64,000 nucleotides of DNA. Origin: a bacterium (GTDB taxonomy: Bacteria > Bacillota > Bacilli > Lactobacillales > Streptococcaceae). Where the stretch lies: contig CAJNCF010000002.1 of assembly GCA_905221195.1 (NCBI GenBank), positions 186,001 to 250,000 on the forward strand, read 5' to 3'. Under the pieces are notes generated by a model. The model was not told where the DNA came from and did no database searches. It was given only the letters and a program-made list of their open reading frames with translations. Both the position numbers and the translations under genes were made by a program. Below, piece after piece: positions 53,975 through 63,830 of the stretch. Every line of letters begins with the position of its first letter. The stretch's first letter is position 1.

Positions 53975-55111
53975 TCAATACAATTTTAAGTCACGAGGGT
54001 CAACTGGGAAGGTTGGGTTGTATGGGTTATGACGGAGTTTGAAGTGTTTGACATCTTCAATAGTCTGAGTTCCAGATAATTGCATGACTGTCTTCAATTC
54101 TGCATTCAAGTGTTCAAAGACTTGACGTACACCAACGCTACCGCCGAGAGCCAGACCATAGATAACAGGGCGGCCAATAGCTACCAAGTCTGCTCCTGAA
54201 GCCAAGGCTTTAAAGACGTGTTGGCCACGACGAATACCTGAGTCAAAGACAATTGGCACGCGTTTATCAACTGCTTCAGCGACTTCTTGAAGTGAGTCGA
54301 AGGCAGCTGGTCCACCATCAATTTGGCGGCCACCGTGGTTAGTTACCCAGATACCAGAGGCACCTGCAGCAAGCGAACGTTCAACGTCCTCACGGCATTG
54401 TGGTCCTTTAACGTAAACTGGTAATCCTGAGTATTCAGCGATAAATTCTACATCACGTGGAGACAAGCGTTGTTTAGCTGATTTGTAAACAAAGTCCATT
54501 GATTTACCAGCACCTTCTGGCAGGTATTCTTCAACAATCGGCATGCCAACTGGGAATACAAAACCATTACGTTTGTCCACCTCACGATTGCCCCCTACAG
54601 TAGCATCTGCAGTCAAGACAATCGCCTTATAACCTTCAGCCTTCACACGGTCCATGATATGTCGGTTAATCCCGTCATCCTTACTAAAGTAAAATTGGAA
54701 CCAGTGAGGTGTCCCTTGAAGAGCTTCCGTAATTTCTGGAAGGTCTACAGTAGAGTAAGAGCTAGTTGTATATAGCGAACCAAACTCATGCACACCACGC
54801 GCAGTAGCCACTTCACCTTGTTCATTTGCCAATTTATGAGCAGCAACAGGTGCCATAATGATTGGTGAAGATAGTTTTTCACCTGCAAATTCAATCTCTG
54901 TACTTGGATTTTCTACATTGCAAAGTGTATGCGGAACGATGAGTTTGTGGTTAAAGGCACGAATATTCTCACGTAAAGTGAAAGTATCTTCCGCTCCACT
55001 AGCGATATAGCCAAAGGCTGCTTTAGGAATCACTTGTTGCGCCATGGGCTCCAAATCATAGGTATTGATGAAGTCTACATGACCTTCTGCATTGCTTGTT
55101 TTGTATGACAT
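53975..55111 (-). CDS. lctO: L-lactate oxidase
   Basis: LctO oxidises lactate with O2 to pyruvate and H2O2 using FMN. The 378 residues show the alpha-hydroxy-acid oxidase motifs: YIASGAEDTFTLREN, IMAPVAAHKLANEQGE, the catalytic-His block WVTNHGGRQIDGG and the FMN-phosphate site FDSGIRRGQHVFKALASGAD. It regenerates pyruvate for SpxB, so the two enzymes form an H2O2-producing cycle. A partial cre site lies upstream of the start. Confidence 0.97.
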   Translation of the reverse strand: MSYKTSNAEGHVDFINTYDLEPMAQQVIPKAAFGYIASGAEDTFTLRENIRAFNHKLIVPHTLCNVENPSTEIEFAGEKLSSPIIMAPVAAHKLANEQGEVATARGVHEFGSLYTTSSYSTVDLPEITEALQGTPHWFQFYFSKDDGINRHIMDRVKAEGYKAIVLTADATVGGNREVDKRNGFVFPVGMPIVEEYLPEGAGKSMDFVYKSAKQRLSPRDVEFIAEYSGLPVYVKGPQCREDVERSLAAGASGIWVTNHGGRQIDGGPAAFDSLQEVAEAVDKRVPIVFDSGIRRGQHVFKALASGADLVAIGRPVIYGLALGGSVGVRQVFEHLNAELKTVMQLSGTQTIEDVKHFKLRHNPYNPTFPVDPRDLKLY

Positions 55112-55129
55112 AAAATGCCCTCCTTAATA

Positions 55130-55143
55130 AGTAAGCGTTTTCT
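55130..55143 (-). promoter_or_regulatory. cre-like site upstream of lctO
   Basis: On the minus strand AGAAAACGCTTACT, 12 of 14 matches to the cre consensus, about 20 bp before the lctO ATG. The position suits repression by CcpA. Confidence 0.45.
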
Positions 55144-55202
55144 TTGTGTATTACAAAAATATCTTAACTCTTTTTTCAAAACTTTTCAAATATTTTGTTT
55201 GG

Positions 55203-55217
55203 AAATTTCAGAAAGAT
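55203..55217 (+). promoter_or_regulatory. Candidate CodY box upstream of the amino acid ABC operon
   Basis: AAATTTCAGAAAGAT matches the CodY consensus at 12 of 15 positions. It lies about 110 bp before the first gene, next to a possible -10 TATGAT (55226-55231). Confidence 0.35.
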
Positions 55218-55283
55218 TCTGTCTATGATAAAAAATCCTTATAACAGCAATAAAAAATACATATTATCCAAAGGAGATTTTAA

Positions 55284-55295
55284 ATGCTACAATAA
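55284..55295 (+). other. Three-codon upstream ORF (Met-Leu-Gln-stop) with its own ribosome site
   Basis: AAGGAG (55271-55276) is spaced 7 nt from ATG CTA CAA TAA. It ends 31 nt before the TTG start of the first permease gene. It may be chance or a minimal leader peptide. Confidence 0.3.
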
Positions 55296-55326
55296 CTATA
55301 TTATTTCTAGATGGGAGGTTCTATTT

Positions 55327-56007
55327 TTGGATTGGTCCATTGTTGAACAATATCTACCACTATATCAAAAGGCATTTCTTCTGACCTTGCATATTGCAGT
55401 TTGGGGGATTCTGGGATCCTTTCTGCTCGGCTTAATCGTTAGTATCATCCGACATTACCGCATCCCTGTTTTGACGCAAATAGCGACAGCCTACATCGAA
55501 TTGTCACGCAACACACCCCTTTTGATTCAACTCTTCTTTCTCTACTTCGGTCTTCCTCGAATAGGGATTGTCCTATCTTCGGAAGTCTGTGCTACTCTGG
55601 GATTAGTCTTTTTAGGAGGTTCCTATATGGCAGAATCTTTCCGAAGCGGACTGGAGGCCGTCAGTCAAACCCAGCACGAGATTGGATTAGCCATCGGTCT
55701 GACACCTGTACAGGTCTTTCGCTATGTGGTTCTTCCGCAAGCAACAGCGGTGGCCCTACCCTCTTTTAGTGCCAATGTCATTTTCCTCATCAAGGAAACC
55801 TCTGTTTTCTCAGCAGTAGCTTTGGCAGACCTCATGTACGTCGCCAAGGACTTGATTGGGCTCTACTATGAGACAGACATTGCACTGGCCATGTTAGTAA
55901 TTGCTTATCTGATTATGCTGCTGCCCATCTCACTGATCTTTAGCTGGATAGAAAGGAGGCTCCGCCATGCAGGATTCGGGAATCCAAGTACTCTTTCAGG
56001 GAAATAA
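55327..56007 (+). CDS. Polar amino acid ABC transporter permease 1
   Basis: The start is taken as TTG 55327 (MDWSIVEQYLPLYQKA), 8 nt after GGGAGG, giving 226 residues, the normal size. A longer frame from 55195 would add 44 unrelated residues. It has five membrane segments and the HisM/GlnP signature with ELSRNTPLLIQLFFLYFGL, and the EAA loop ESFRSGLEAVSQTQHEIGLAIG. The end overlaps permease 2 by 41 bp. The substrate is probably glutamine, glutamate or another polar amino acid. Confidence 0.92.
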   Translation: MDWSIVEQYLPLYQKAFLLTLHIAVWGILGSFLLGLIVSIIRHYRIPVLTQIATAYIELSRNTPLLIQLFFLYFGLPRIGIVLSSEVCATLGLVFLGGSYMAESFRSGLEAVSQTQHEIGLAIGLTPVQVFRYVVLPQATAVALPSFSANVIFLIKETSVFSAVALADLMYVAKDLIGLYYETDIALAMLVIAYLIMLLPISLIFSWIERRLRHAGFGNPSTLSGK

Positions 56008-56644
56008 TCTCCTGCGGATTTTACAGGGATTAGGCGTTACGATTGGGATTTCTATCCTGTCTGTCCTTCTATCTATGATGTTCGGGACAGTCATGGGAAT
56101 TGTCATGACCTCCCATTCTAGAATCGTGCGATTTTTAACACGATTGTATCTAGAATTCATCCGTATCATGCCCCAACTAGTGCTACTCTTCATCGTTTAT
56201 TTCGGTCTGGCTCGAAACTTTAATATCAATATCTCAGGCGAGACTTCTGCTATTATCGTTTTTACCCTCTGGGGAACAGCTGAAATGGGGGACTTGGTCC
56301 GTGGAGCTATCACTTCCCTCCCTAAGCATCAGTTTGAAAGCGGACAGGCGCTAGGTTTGACCAATGTTCAACTTTACTACCACATCATCATCCCACAGGT
56401 CTTGAGAAGACTGCTACCGCAGGCCATTAACCTTGTCACTCGGATGATCAAAACCACTTCTTTAGTCGTTTTGATTGGGGTTGTTGAAGTGACCAAGGTT
56501 GGACAGCAAATCATTGATAGCAATCGCTTGACTATCCCAACTGCTTCCTTTTGGATTTATGGAACCATTCTGGTCTTGTATTTCGCAGTCTGCTTCCCTA
56601 TTTCCAAACTATCCACACACTTAGAAAAACATTGGAGGAACTAA
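55967..56644 (+). CDS. Polar amino acid ABC transporter permease 2
   Basis: The 225-residue permease has the same fold as permease 1, with YLEFIRIMPQLVLLFIVYFGL and the EAA loop GAITSLPKHQFESGQALGLT. The ATG at 55967 follows AGGAGG inside the end of permease 1. The two form a heterodimeric pore for the ATPase next to it. Confidence 0.93.
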   Translation: MQDSGIQVLFQGNNLLRILQGLGVTIGISILSVLLSMMFGTVMGIVMTSHSRIVRFLTRLYLEFIRIMPQLVLLFIVYFGLARNFNINISGETSAIIVFTLWGTAEMGDLVRGAITSLPKHQFESGQALGLTNVQLYYHIIIPQVLRRLLPQAINLVTRMIKTTSLVVLIGVVEVTKVGQQIIDSNRLTIPTASFWIYGTILVLYFAVCFPISKLSTHLEKHWRN

Positions 56645-57403
56645 ATGTCTGAAACTATTTTAGAAATCAAGGAACTAAAAAAATCCTTCGGAGACAATCC
56701 TATCCTCCAAGGTCTTTCTCTAGATATCAAAAAAGGGGAAGTTGTGGTTATTCTAGGACCATCTGGTTGTGGGAAAAGCACCCTCCTTCGTTGCCTCAAT
56801 GGCTTAGAAAGTATTCAAGGTGGAGATATCCTTCTGGATGGCCAGTCCATTATTGGCAATCAAAAGGACTTTCACCTCGTTCGCCAAAAGATTGGCATGG
56901 TCTTTCAAAGCTATGAACTCTTTCCCCATCTAGATGTCCTACAAAACCTCATCCTAGGGCCTATCAAGGCTCAGGGAAGAGATAAGAAGGAAGTAACGGA
57001 AGAAGCTTTGCAATTACTGGAACGTGTTGGATTGCTGGAAAAACAACATAGCTTTGCCCGTCAATTGTCTGGTGGACAGAAGCAACGGGTTGCAATTGTT
57101 CGTGCCCTGCTCATGCATCCAGAAATTATCCTCTTTGATGAGGTGACGGCTTCGCTGGATCCAGAAATGGTGCGTGAGGTTCTGGAACTGATCAATGACT
57201 TGGCTCAAGAAGGCCGTACCATGATTTTAGTAACTCACGAAATGCAGTTTGCCCAAGCCATTGCTGATCGAATTATCTTCCTCGACCAAGGGAAAATCGC
57301 TGAAGAAGGAACGGCTCAAGCCTTCTTTACCAATCCGCAAACCAAACGAGCGCAAGAATTTTTAAACGTCTTTGACTTTAGCCAATTTGGCTCATATCTA
57401 TAA
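56645..57403 (+). CDS. Polar amino acid ABC transporter ATPase
   Basis: The 252-residue GlnQ-like ATPase has Walker A GPSGCGKST, Q-loop VFQSYELFPHLDVL, signature LSGGQKQRVAIVRAL and Walker B IILFDEVTASLDPEMV, with the H-loop TLMILVTHEMQFA-like. The start directly follows the permease 2 stop. Confidence 0.95.
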   Translation: MSETILEIKELKKSFGDNPILQGLSLDIKKGEVVVILGPSGCGKSTLLRCLNGLESIQGGDILLDGQSIIGNQKDFHLVRQKIGMVFQSYELFPHLDVLQNLILGPIKAQGRDKKEVTEEALQLLERVGLLEKQHSFARQLSGGQKQRVAIVRALLMHPEIILFDEVTASLDPEMVREVLELINDLAQEGRTMILVTHEMQFAQAIADRIIFLDQGKIAEEGTAQAFFTNPQTKRAQEFLNVFDFSQFGSYL

Positions 57404-57414
57404 AGGAGATTCTT

Positions 57415-58281
57415 ATGAAACTAATCAAACCACTCTTAACTGTTTTGGCACTTGCCTTTGCCCTTATCTTTGTCACAGCTTGTAGCTCAGGTGGAAATGC
57501 TGGTTCATCGTCTGGCAAAACTACCGCCAAGGCTCGCACAATCGATGAAATCAAAAAAAGCGGTGAGCTACGAATCGCCGTATTTGGAGACAAGAAACCG
57601 TTTGGTTACGTTGACAATGACGGTTCTTACAAAGGTTACGATATTGAACTTGGGAACCAACTAGCTCAAGACCTTGGTGTGAAGGTTAAGTACGTTTCCG
57701 TCGATGCTGCCAACCGTGCTGAATACTTGATTTCAAACAAGGTGGATATTACTCTTGCCAATTTTACAGTGACTGATGAACGTAAGAAACAAGTTGATTT
57801 TGCCCTTCCTTACATGAAAGTTTCTCTTGGTGTCGTATCACCTAAGACTGGTCTCATTACAGACGTCAAACAATTGGAAGGTAAAACTTTGATTGTCACA
57901 AAAGGAACGACTGCTGAGACTTATTTTGAAAAGAATCATCCAGAAATCAAACTCCAAAAATACGACCAATACAGTGACTCTTACCAAGCCCTTCTTGACG
58001 GACGTGGAGATGCCTTCTCTACTGACAATACGGAAGTCCTAGCTTGGGCGCTTGAAAACAAAGGCTTTGAAGTAGGAATTACTTCCCTCGGTAATCCAGA
58101 TACCATCGCAGCAGCAGTTCAAAAAGGCAACCAAGAATTGCTAGACTTCATCAATAAAGATATTGAAAAATTAGGCAAGGAAAACTTCTTCCACAAGGCA
58201 TATGAAAAAACACTTCACCCAACCTACGGCGACGCTGCTAAAGCAGATGACCTAGTTGTTGAAGGTGGAAAAGTCGACTAA
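57415..58281 (+). CDS. Polar amino acid-binding lipoprotein
   Basis: The 288-residue type II substrate-binding protein has a lipoprotein signal with lipobox VTAC (Cys23), a Ser/Gly linker, and the amino acid-binding fold (SGELRIAVFGDKKPFGYVD, GYDIELGNQLAQDLG, DITLANFTVTDERKK). The ligand could be glutamine or another amino acid. It is the last gene of the operon and ends before a terminator. Confidence 0.95.
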   Translation: MKLIKPLLTVLALAFALIFVTACSSGGNAGSSSGKTTAKARTIDEIKKSGELRIAVFGDKKPFGYVDNDGSYKGYDIELGNQLAQDLGVKVKYVSVDAANRAEYLISNKVDITLANFTVTDERKKQVDFALPYMKVSLGVVSPKTGLITDVKQLEGKTLIVTKGTTAETYFEKNHPEIKLQKYDQYSDSYQALLDGRGDAFSTDNTEVLAWALENKGFEVGITSLGNPDTIAAAVQKGNQELLDFINKDIEKLGKENFFHKAYEKTLHPTYGDAAKADDLVVEGGKVD

Positions 58282-58301
58282 TACTCTTCGAAAATCACAA
58301 A

Positions 58302-58334
58302 AAAATCAGGTAATCCTAGTGACTACCTGATTTT
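58302..58334 (+). terminator. Terminator of the amino acid ABC operon
   Basis: AAAATCAGGTA, 11-nt loop, TACCTGATTTT. It follows a fragment of boxA (ATACTCTTCGAAAATC at about 58281), so an older BOX or part of one lies here. Confidence 0.85.
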
Positions 58335-58343
58335 CTATGTCTT

Positions 58344-58448
58344 ATACTCTTCGAAAATCAAATTCAAACCACGTCAACGTCGCCTTGCCGTACTCAAGTA
58401 CAGCCTGTGGCTAGTTTCCTAGTTTGCTCTTTGATTTTCATTGAGTAT
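58344..58448 (+). repeat. BOX element, short AC form, abutting the pyrE stop codon
   Basis: The 105-bp copy runs ATACTCTTCGAAAATCAAAT to CATTGAGTAT in plus orientation, without boxB. Its last bases form part of the pyrE stop codon (58448-58450). Confidence 0.92.
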
Positions 58449-59080
58449 TAGGCATTTTGCCAATTTTCTTGGTCTTCTTTAAAACGTTTTAGAAGGTCCA
58501 ATCCTTCTGGCGTGATATAGCCTTCTTCTTGAGCTAGATGGATGAGTTCACTGTAGTTAGAAAGCGTCACAAGTTTGACACCTGCATCTGAGAAGTTCTT
58601 ATCTGCTTTTGGTAATTGGTAACTGAAAATCGCTACAACTCCAAGCACATCTGCTCCTTCTCGCTTAGCTGCTGCTACGGCTTCAAGAACAGAACCACCA
58701 GTTGAAATAAGGTCTTCAACCACTACCATTTTTTGACCTTGAGCCACGCGACCTTCGATTTGGTTACCTGCACCATGATCTTTTGGTTTGCTACGTATAT
58801 AGGCAAATGGCAAGTTCATCTTATCAGCAATGATAGCTCCGTGTGGAATCCCTGCTGTTGCAGTTCCTGCAATCACTTCAACCTCTGGAAAGGCTTCTTT
58901 GATAGCATCCACAAAACCATTTTCGATGAGAGTACGAGTTTCTGGATAGGCAAGTGTCACACGGTTATCCGTGTAAATTGGCGACTTGATACCAGATGCC
59001 CAAGTGAAAGGCTCCTCTGGCTTTAGGTAAACTGCTTGAATTTTCAAGAGATGGCTAGCGATATCTTTAGCAAGTGTCAT
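58448..59080 (-). CDS. pyrE: Orotate phosphoribosyltransferase
   Basis: PyrE makes orotidine 5'-phosphate from orotate and PRPP. The 210 residues have [33 protein letters not shown] and the PRPP loop [17 protein letters not shown]. It is the second gene of the pyrF-pyrE operon, under PyrR control. Its stop codon touches a BOX repeat. Confidence 0.96.
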   Translation of the reverse strand: MTLAKDIASHLLKIQAVYLKPEEPFTWASGIKSPIYTDNRVTLAYPETRTLIENGFVDAIKEAFPEVEVIAGTATAGIPHGAIIADKMNLPFAYIRSKPKDHGAGNQIEGRVAQGQKMVVVEDLISTGGSVLEAVAAAKREGADVLGVVAIFSYQLPKADKNFSDAGVKLVTLSNYSELIHLAQEEGYITPEGLDLLKRFKEDQENWQNA

Positions 59081-59112
59081 GATCTTCTCCTTTTATTTTT
59101 ATAATCTATTTT

Positions 59113-59814
59113 TTAATTCCAGTCCTGTGTCCATTCATCCTTGATGGCATGATAAGCTGCAACAGGATCTTCAGCTTGGGTAATGGGACGTCCCACTACG
59201 ATATAGTCACTACCGATTTGATAGGCATCTGCTGGCGTCATCACACGTTTTTGGTCTCCAACTGCAACTCCCTGAGGGCGAATCCCTGGTGTCAGACAGA
59301 TAAAATCTGGATTGGTGGCCTGCTTGATAAGTTGAACTTCCTGTGCCGAGCAAACGACACCATCCAAGCCTGCTTCAGCTGTCTTCTTGGCATAGTGGAT
59401 CACAGACTCTTGTAGGCTTGTTTGGATATTTTGAAAGTCCTGCATCTGGGCTTCTGATGTTGATGTCAACTGCGTTACAGCGATCAATTTTGCTTGACTT
59501 CCAAGACCTTCACGCGCAGCCTTCATCATCTCTACACCACCAGCCGCATGAACATTGGTCATATCCACACCAAGCTGAGACAATACCTTCATGGCTGATT
59601 TAACTGTATTAGGAATATCATGCAGCTTGAGATCCAAAAAGACACTATGACCCTGACCTTTTAAGTAGGACACAATCTCAGGCCCTGTTGCGTAATAGAG
59701 CTCCATCCCTACCTTGAGATAAAGGCTTTCTTCTGCTGGAAAAAGTTCTAAGAATTCCTTGACTGCCTCAAAACTAGGAAAATCAAGAGCAATGACTGGA
59801 CGATGTTCTCGCAT
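59113..59814 (-). CDS. pyrF: Orotidine 5'-phosphate decarboxylase
   Basis: PyrF forms UMP by decarboxylation of OMP. The 233 residues have [18 protein letters not shown], the catalytic KxxxxD block [18 protein letters not shown], and the C-terminal TPGIRP and [12 protein letters not shown]. It lies right after a PyrR attenuator and 32 bp before pyrE. Confidence 0.96.
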   Translation of the reverse strand: MREHRPVIALDFPSFEAVKEFLELFPAEESLYLKVGMELYYATGPEIVSYLKGQGHSVFLDLKLHDIPNTVKSAMKVLSQLGVDMTNVHAAGGVEMMKAAREGLGSQAKLIAVTQLTSTSEAQMQDFQNIQTSLQESVIHYAKKTAEAGLDGVVCSAQEVQLIKQATNPDFICLTPGIRPQGVAVGDQKRVMTPADAYQIGSDYIVVGRPITQAEDPVAAYHAIKDEWTQDWN

Positions 59815-59873
59815 AGGTTTCTCCTTTTACCTTTGCTAGTGAGAGAGTCTGGCCACAAGAAGCCACGAAAAAA

Positions 59874-59955
59874 GGAACCTGCCAACAGCAAGGTTCCACG
59901 AAAAATGGGTAGTCTCCACCCTTTCACCGTCTAACCTTAGCTGCCTCTCTGGACT
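59874..59955 (-). promoter_or_regulatory. PyrR-dependent attenuator of pyrF-pyrE
   Basis: AGTCCAGAGAGGCAG (plus 59941-59955 reversed) matches the PyrR-binding loop ARUCCNGNGAGGYU. Downstream, GGAACCT.../...AGGTTCC (plus 59874-59897) followed by six T forms the terminator. UMP/UTP-loaded PyrR would favour termination. Confidence 0.85.
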
Positions 59956-60046
59956 GCTTTAAAGGTTTTCTATTATTCTATTATTTCTACTAGCACTTGT
60001 CAAGTAAAAACATGGCAACTAAAGAGTTATAGGAGAAAAGCTAAAC

Positions 60047-61291
60047 CTAGCGACGTGATGAACGCTGACTTGTTTGGTTTCGATTGCTTTCTTCCTCCAA
60101 TTTTTTCTTCTCTTCTTCCAATTTATTCTGCTGTTCTTCCAGCCTTTTCTTCTCTTCCTCTTTCTGTTTCTTCTCAGCTTCCTTGGCCTCTTGTTTGGCT
60201 TTTTCCTCTGCCTCCATAATTAATTTATCCGCCACAGTGTAGCTGTAGATTCCAGCTTCCATGTCGACCACACTCGGTTCTGACAATTGTGGCTTAATCT
60301 TACTATAGTAAGGCAATTTCTTACTCATTTCAGACAGGGGAACCAAGACTTCGTCCGAATCATTCATGGTCAATCGAATTAAATCTGAAGTGACCTTACT
60401 TGGGGCTAGTTCCACCTTTTGGATAGCCACCTTGAGTTCTGGGCTAATTTGAGAAAGTTCTGATGTAAAGGCCTTGATTTGTTCGCTGTCATTAAAGAGA
60501 ACTGACAAATAAGTTTCTGGCAGACTAACCAAGCTCACAGAACTGGTCTCAAGCTGACCACTGGAAAGAATAGGATAATGATTTTCACCAGAAACATAGT
60601 AGGCCACAATATCGTATTCCTTGACCTTGATAGTAAACTTAGTTGGAAATTGATAAACAAGCTGAGCTGATTCAACCCAATAGTTGGACTTGATCTGCTC
60701 TTCATATTTTTCCTTATCTAGCAGAAGGTTAATCGTATAATCGGAATCCTGAATGCCTGAAGCCTGTCGAATATCATCATCCGTAGTTTGTACCGTTCCC
60801 TCAATACGGATATCCTTCATAGTCGAATAAGGACTGAGTAAGTAGGCAGAGACAATCAATAAAAGCAGACTTGGTAATAAAATCGTTAAGGCTCGCAAGA
60901 TATGGAGGCCAGGAATCTTTGCTTTGGCTGATTTTTTCTTTGTAGCCTTTTTAGCAATGTTTTTATCCTCTTTCTTTGGCTCTTTGGATTTTGGTTCTTC
61001 TTTGGCTACTTCTTTTTTGACGTCTTCTGACTCTTCTACTTTTTCTTTAGCATCTTCCTTAGCTGATTCTGGGTCTTTTGGATCAGATTCACTCTCTTGG
61101 TCCTCGGTTTCATCTGACTTTTCAGATTTTGAAGCCATTCGAGCTTGTCTTTCCTTTTCCTTCTCCTCAGCTAGGGCTGCCTCTTCTTCAGCCTTCTTTT
61201 TCAGGTATTCTTGGTTTCGTTTCTGCCATTCTGATAACTCTTTAAATTCTTCGAGGATTTCTTTGCCCTCATTTTTCTTATCTTTTGACAT
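60047..61291 (-). CDS. divIB: Cell division protein DivIB/FtsQ
   Basis: The 414-residue divisome protein has a very long acidic/basic cytoplasmic region (residues 1 to about 125), one membrane segment at about 130-152 (ILRALTILLPSLLLLIVSAYLL), the extracellular POTRA (from MKDIRIEGTVQTTDDDI) and beta domains, and a C-terminal Lys/Glu/Gln-rich tail ending QRSSRR. The Glu/Lys-rich N and C termini are compositionally biased. It works with DivIC and FtsL and lies 9 bp after murG. Confidence 0.94.
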   Translation of the reverse strand: MSKDKKNEGKEILEEFKELSEWQKRNQEYLKKKAEEEAALAEEKEKERQARMASKSEKSDETEDQESESDPKDPESAKEDAKEKVEESEDVKKEVAKEEPKSKEPKKEDKNIAKKATKKKSAKAKIPGLHILRALTILLPSLLLLIVSAYLLSPYSTMKDIRIEGTVQTTDDDIRQASGIQDSDYTINLLLDKEKYEEQIKSNYWVESAQLVYQFPTKFTIKVKEYDIVAYYVSGENHYPILSSGQLETSSVSLVSLPETYLSVLFNDSEQIKAFTSELSQISPELKVAIQKVELAPSKVTSDLIRLTMNDSDEVLVPLSEMSKKLPYYSKIKPQLSEPSVVDMEAGIYSYTVADKLIMEAEEKAKQEAKEAEKKQKEEEKKRLEEQQNKLEEEKKKLEEESNRNQTSQRSSRR

Positions 61292-61300
61292 TTACTTTCC

Positions 61301-62359
61301 TTATGATAAATCTTTTTTCAATAATTGATAAAAATCTGCTAGAGATTTCAATTCCTTAGAAGCCTTCATCTTAGCTTGGTAGTCTTCCTTGTGGCTTAGT
61401 AAGTGAGAAAGCTTCTCTTCCAAACTATCCAAGGTCAAATCGCTTTCTTGAAGCTCTTCTGCATAGCCTTTCTTAACAAAGTAGGCTGCATTTTCAATCT
61501 GGTCACCACGACTAGCTTCACGACCAAGCGGCACAATGACATGTAATTTTGCCATGGCCAAGAGCTCAAAAATCGTATTGGCTCCACCACGTGTCACAAC
61601 AATGTCAGCCAATTCCATCAAAGGTTGATAGAGATTGGTCACATAGTCAACACGAAAGAGATTTTGGCTCAACTCGTTCAGGCTAGAATCTCCAGTTAGA
61701 TTGATAATATTGTAGCGCTCTGTCAGCTCTTTTTTATGGTCTGTCACCAATTGGTTAAAGACACGAGCACCTGCAGAACCACCGACAAACAACACCGTTG
61801 GCAATTTGGGATTAAAGTGGGTTTGAATATCCACCAATTCATCGAGTTCTGGATTTTTTTTGTCCGAAACCTTGGTCACTGCTCCCACATGCTCGACCTT
61901 AGACAAACTTGAAGCTTGTTCAAAGGTTGAATACATCTTAGTCGCAAACTTATAGGCAATTTTATTGGCCAAGCCCATAGACAGGTCAGATTCATGAATA
62001 AAGACAGGCACTCCTGACACACGCGCAGCGATAACAGGAGGTACTGAGACAAAGCCTCCCTTTGAGAAAAGGGCCTGTGGACGAAGTCGTAACATGATAA
62101 AGAGCGATTGGACAATTCCCCAACCAACTTTGAAGACATCCAGCATATTTTGCCAAGAGAAATAGCGACGCAATTTCCCAGTCGCAATGGAGTGGAAAGT
62201 GACATCCAAACCTGACTTGAGGATTTCTTGGTGTTCGATACCACGCTTGTCCCCGATATAGTGGACTTCCCAGCCATCTTCGATAAACTTGGGCATTAAC
62301 AAAAGATTGAGGGTGACGTGTCCAACCGTCCCCCCACCTGTAAAGACAATTTTTTTCAT
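61301..62359 (-). CDS. murG: Lipid II synthase MurG (UDP-GlcNAc transferase)
   Basis: MurG adds GlcNAc to lipid I at the inner membrane face. The 352 residues have the N-terminal [16 protein letters not shown] (UDP-sugar loop), [24 protein letters not shown], the [10 protein letters not shown] loop and [15 protein letters not shown]. One base separates it from murD. Confidence 0.96.
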   Translation of the reverse strand: MKKIVFTGGGTVGHVTLNLLLMPKFIEDGWEVHYIGDKRGIEHQEILKSGLDVTFHSIATGKLRRYFSWQNMLDVFKVGWGIVQSLFIMLRLRPQALFSKGGFVSVPPVIAARVSGVPVFIHESDLSMGLANKIAYKFATKMYSTFEQASSLSKVEHVGAVTKVSDKKNPELDELVDIQTHFNPKLPTVLFVGGSAGARVFNQLVTDHKKELTERYNIINLTGDSSLNELSQNLFRVDYVTNLYQPLMELADIVVTRGGANTIFELLAMAKLHVIVPLGREASRGDQIENAAYFVKKGYAEELQESDLTLDSLEEKLSHLLSHKEDYQAKMKASKELKSLADFYQLLKKDLS

Positions 62360-62360
62360 A

Positions 62361-63713
62361 TTATTCCTTTAACTCCGCTACTGTGTCGATAAAGAGGTCG
62401 CCACGTACTTCAAAGTTAGCATACATATCCCAGCTAGCATTGGCAGGGCTGAGAAGGACCACATCTCCTTGAGTCGCAAGCTCATAAGCCTTGCGGGTCG
62501 CATCTGCAATATCAGTGGCATCCACATAAGCGACACCAGCCTTATCCGCTGCTCGTTTGACACGTTCGGCAGACTGACCAAGGATGACCATCTTCTTGAG
62601 TCCAGTAATGTCTGGCACCAATTCGTCAAACTCATTCCCACGGTCCAAACCACCTGCAATCAAGATGACCTTGCTGTTGTCAAATCCTGACAAGGCTTTT
62701 TGAGTTGCCAAGATATTGGTTGACTTGCTATCATTATAGAATTTGACACCCTTGATTTCATCCACAAATTGGAGACGGTGTTTAACACCACCAAAGGCAG
62801 AAAGAGTTTCCTTGATGGTTTGGTTATCCACACCACGAAGCTTGGCTACAGCAATAGTAGCAAGGGCATTTTCCACATTGTGACTACCTGGAACTCCGAT
62901 TTCACTAGCTGCCATGACCACTTCTCCACGGAAGTAGAGCTGGCCATCTTCCAGATAAGCACCATCAACCTTTTCCTGTGTTGAAAATGGAACAACAGTG
63001 GCTTGTGTTTTGCTAGCCAATTCTTTTGCCAAGTCTTGGTTAAAGTTCAAAACAAGGGAATCAGCTGCTGTCATCTTATTCTGGATATTCCACTTGGCTG
63101 CCACATATTCCTCAAAAGAACCATGGTAGTCGATATGAGTTGGCATGAGGTTGGTAATAACTGCAATCTCAGGATGGAATTCTTGAACGCCCATGAGTTG
63201 GAAAGAAGAAAGTTCCATGACAAGCGTGTCCTTATCTGTCGCAGTTTGGGCCACTTGACTAGCAGGATAGCCGATATTTCCTGATAAGAGACCATGTTGC
63301 CCAGCAGCAGTCAAAACTTCACCAATCATAGTCGTTGTGGTCGTTTTTCCATTTGAGCCAGTAATACCAACAATCGGTGCTTCTGAAATCAAGTAAGCCA
63401 ATTCCACCTCAGTCAAGACTGGAATACCTTTTGCCAAAGCCTTTTCAATCATGGGATTGCTGTAGGGGATACCTGGATTTTTCACCATCAGGGCAAACTC
63501 TTCATCCAAGAGTTCCAAAGGATGACCGCCTGTGATGACCTTGATTCCTTCTTCCAACAAACTTTGAGCAGCTGGATTGTCCTCAAAAGGTTTGCCATCA
63601 TTTACTGTCACAATGGCACCTAGCTTGTCCAACAAACGTGCTGCAGATTCACCAGACTTGGCCAAGCCTAAAACAAGGACTTTCTTATTTTTAAATTGAT
63701 CTATTACTTTCAT
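62361..63713 (-). CDS. murD: UDP-MurNAc-L-Ala:D-Glu ligase MurD
   Basis: MurD adds D-glutamate to UDP-MurNAc-L-alanine using ATP. The 450 residues have [18 protein letters not shown] (ATP loop), [27 protein letters not shown] and YNDSKSTN. The Mur ligase motifs are complete. It starts the murD-murG-divIB segment, the core of the division/wall cluster in streptococci. Confidence 0.97.
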   Translation of the reverse strand: MKVIDQFKNKKVLVLGLAKSGESAARLLDKLGAIVTVNDGKPFEDNPAAQSLLEEGIKVITGGHPLELLDEEFALMVKNPGIPYSNPMIEKALAKGIPVLTEVELAYLISEAPIVGITGSNGKTTTTTMIGEVLTAAGQHGLLSGNIGYPASQVAQTATDKDTLVMELSSFQLMGVQEFHPEIAVITNLMPTHIDYHGSFEEYVAAKWNIQNKMTAADSLVLNFNQDLAKELASKTQATVVPFSTQEKVDGAYLEDGQLYFRGEVVMAASEIGVPGSHNVENALATIAVAKLRGVDNQTIKETLSAFGGVKHRLQFVDEIKGVKFYNDSKSTNILATQKALSGFDNSKVILIAGGLDRGNEFDELVPDITGLKKMVILGQSAERVKRAADKAGVAYVDATDIADATRKAYELATQGDVVLLSPANASWDMYANFEVRGDLFIDTVAELKE

Positions 63714-63804
63714 GTCTCGAACTCCATTTCTACTCTTACTATTTTACCATTTTTATGGAAATAATTCTAAATGAAAATGCTCAGATTAGCCATTCTAACA
63801 AGCA

Positions 63805-63830
63805 AAAAAGAGAGCCGAAACTCTCTTTTT
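63805..63830 (-). terminator. Terminator of the small membrane protein gene at the window edge
   Basis: AAAAAGAGAG, loop CCGAAA, CTCTCTTTTT, overlapping the stop codon; upstream of murD. Confidence 0.85.

Noticed and set aside
55195..55326. 44-residue N-terminal extension of the first amino acid permease
   Set aside because: It covers the promoter and leader, is unlike the family, and the TTG at 55327 has a strong ribosome site.
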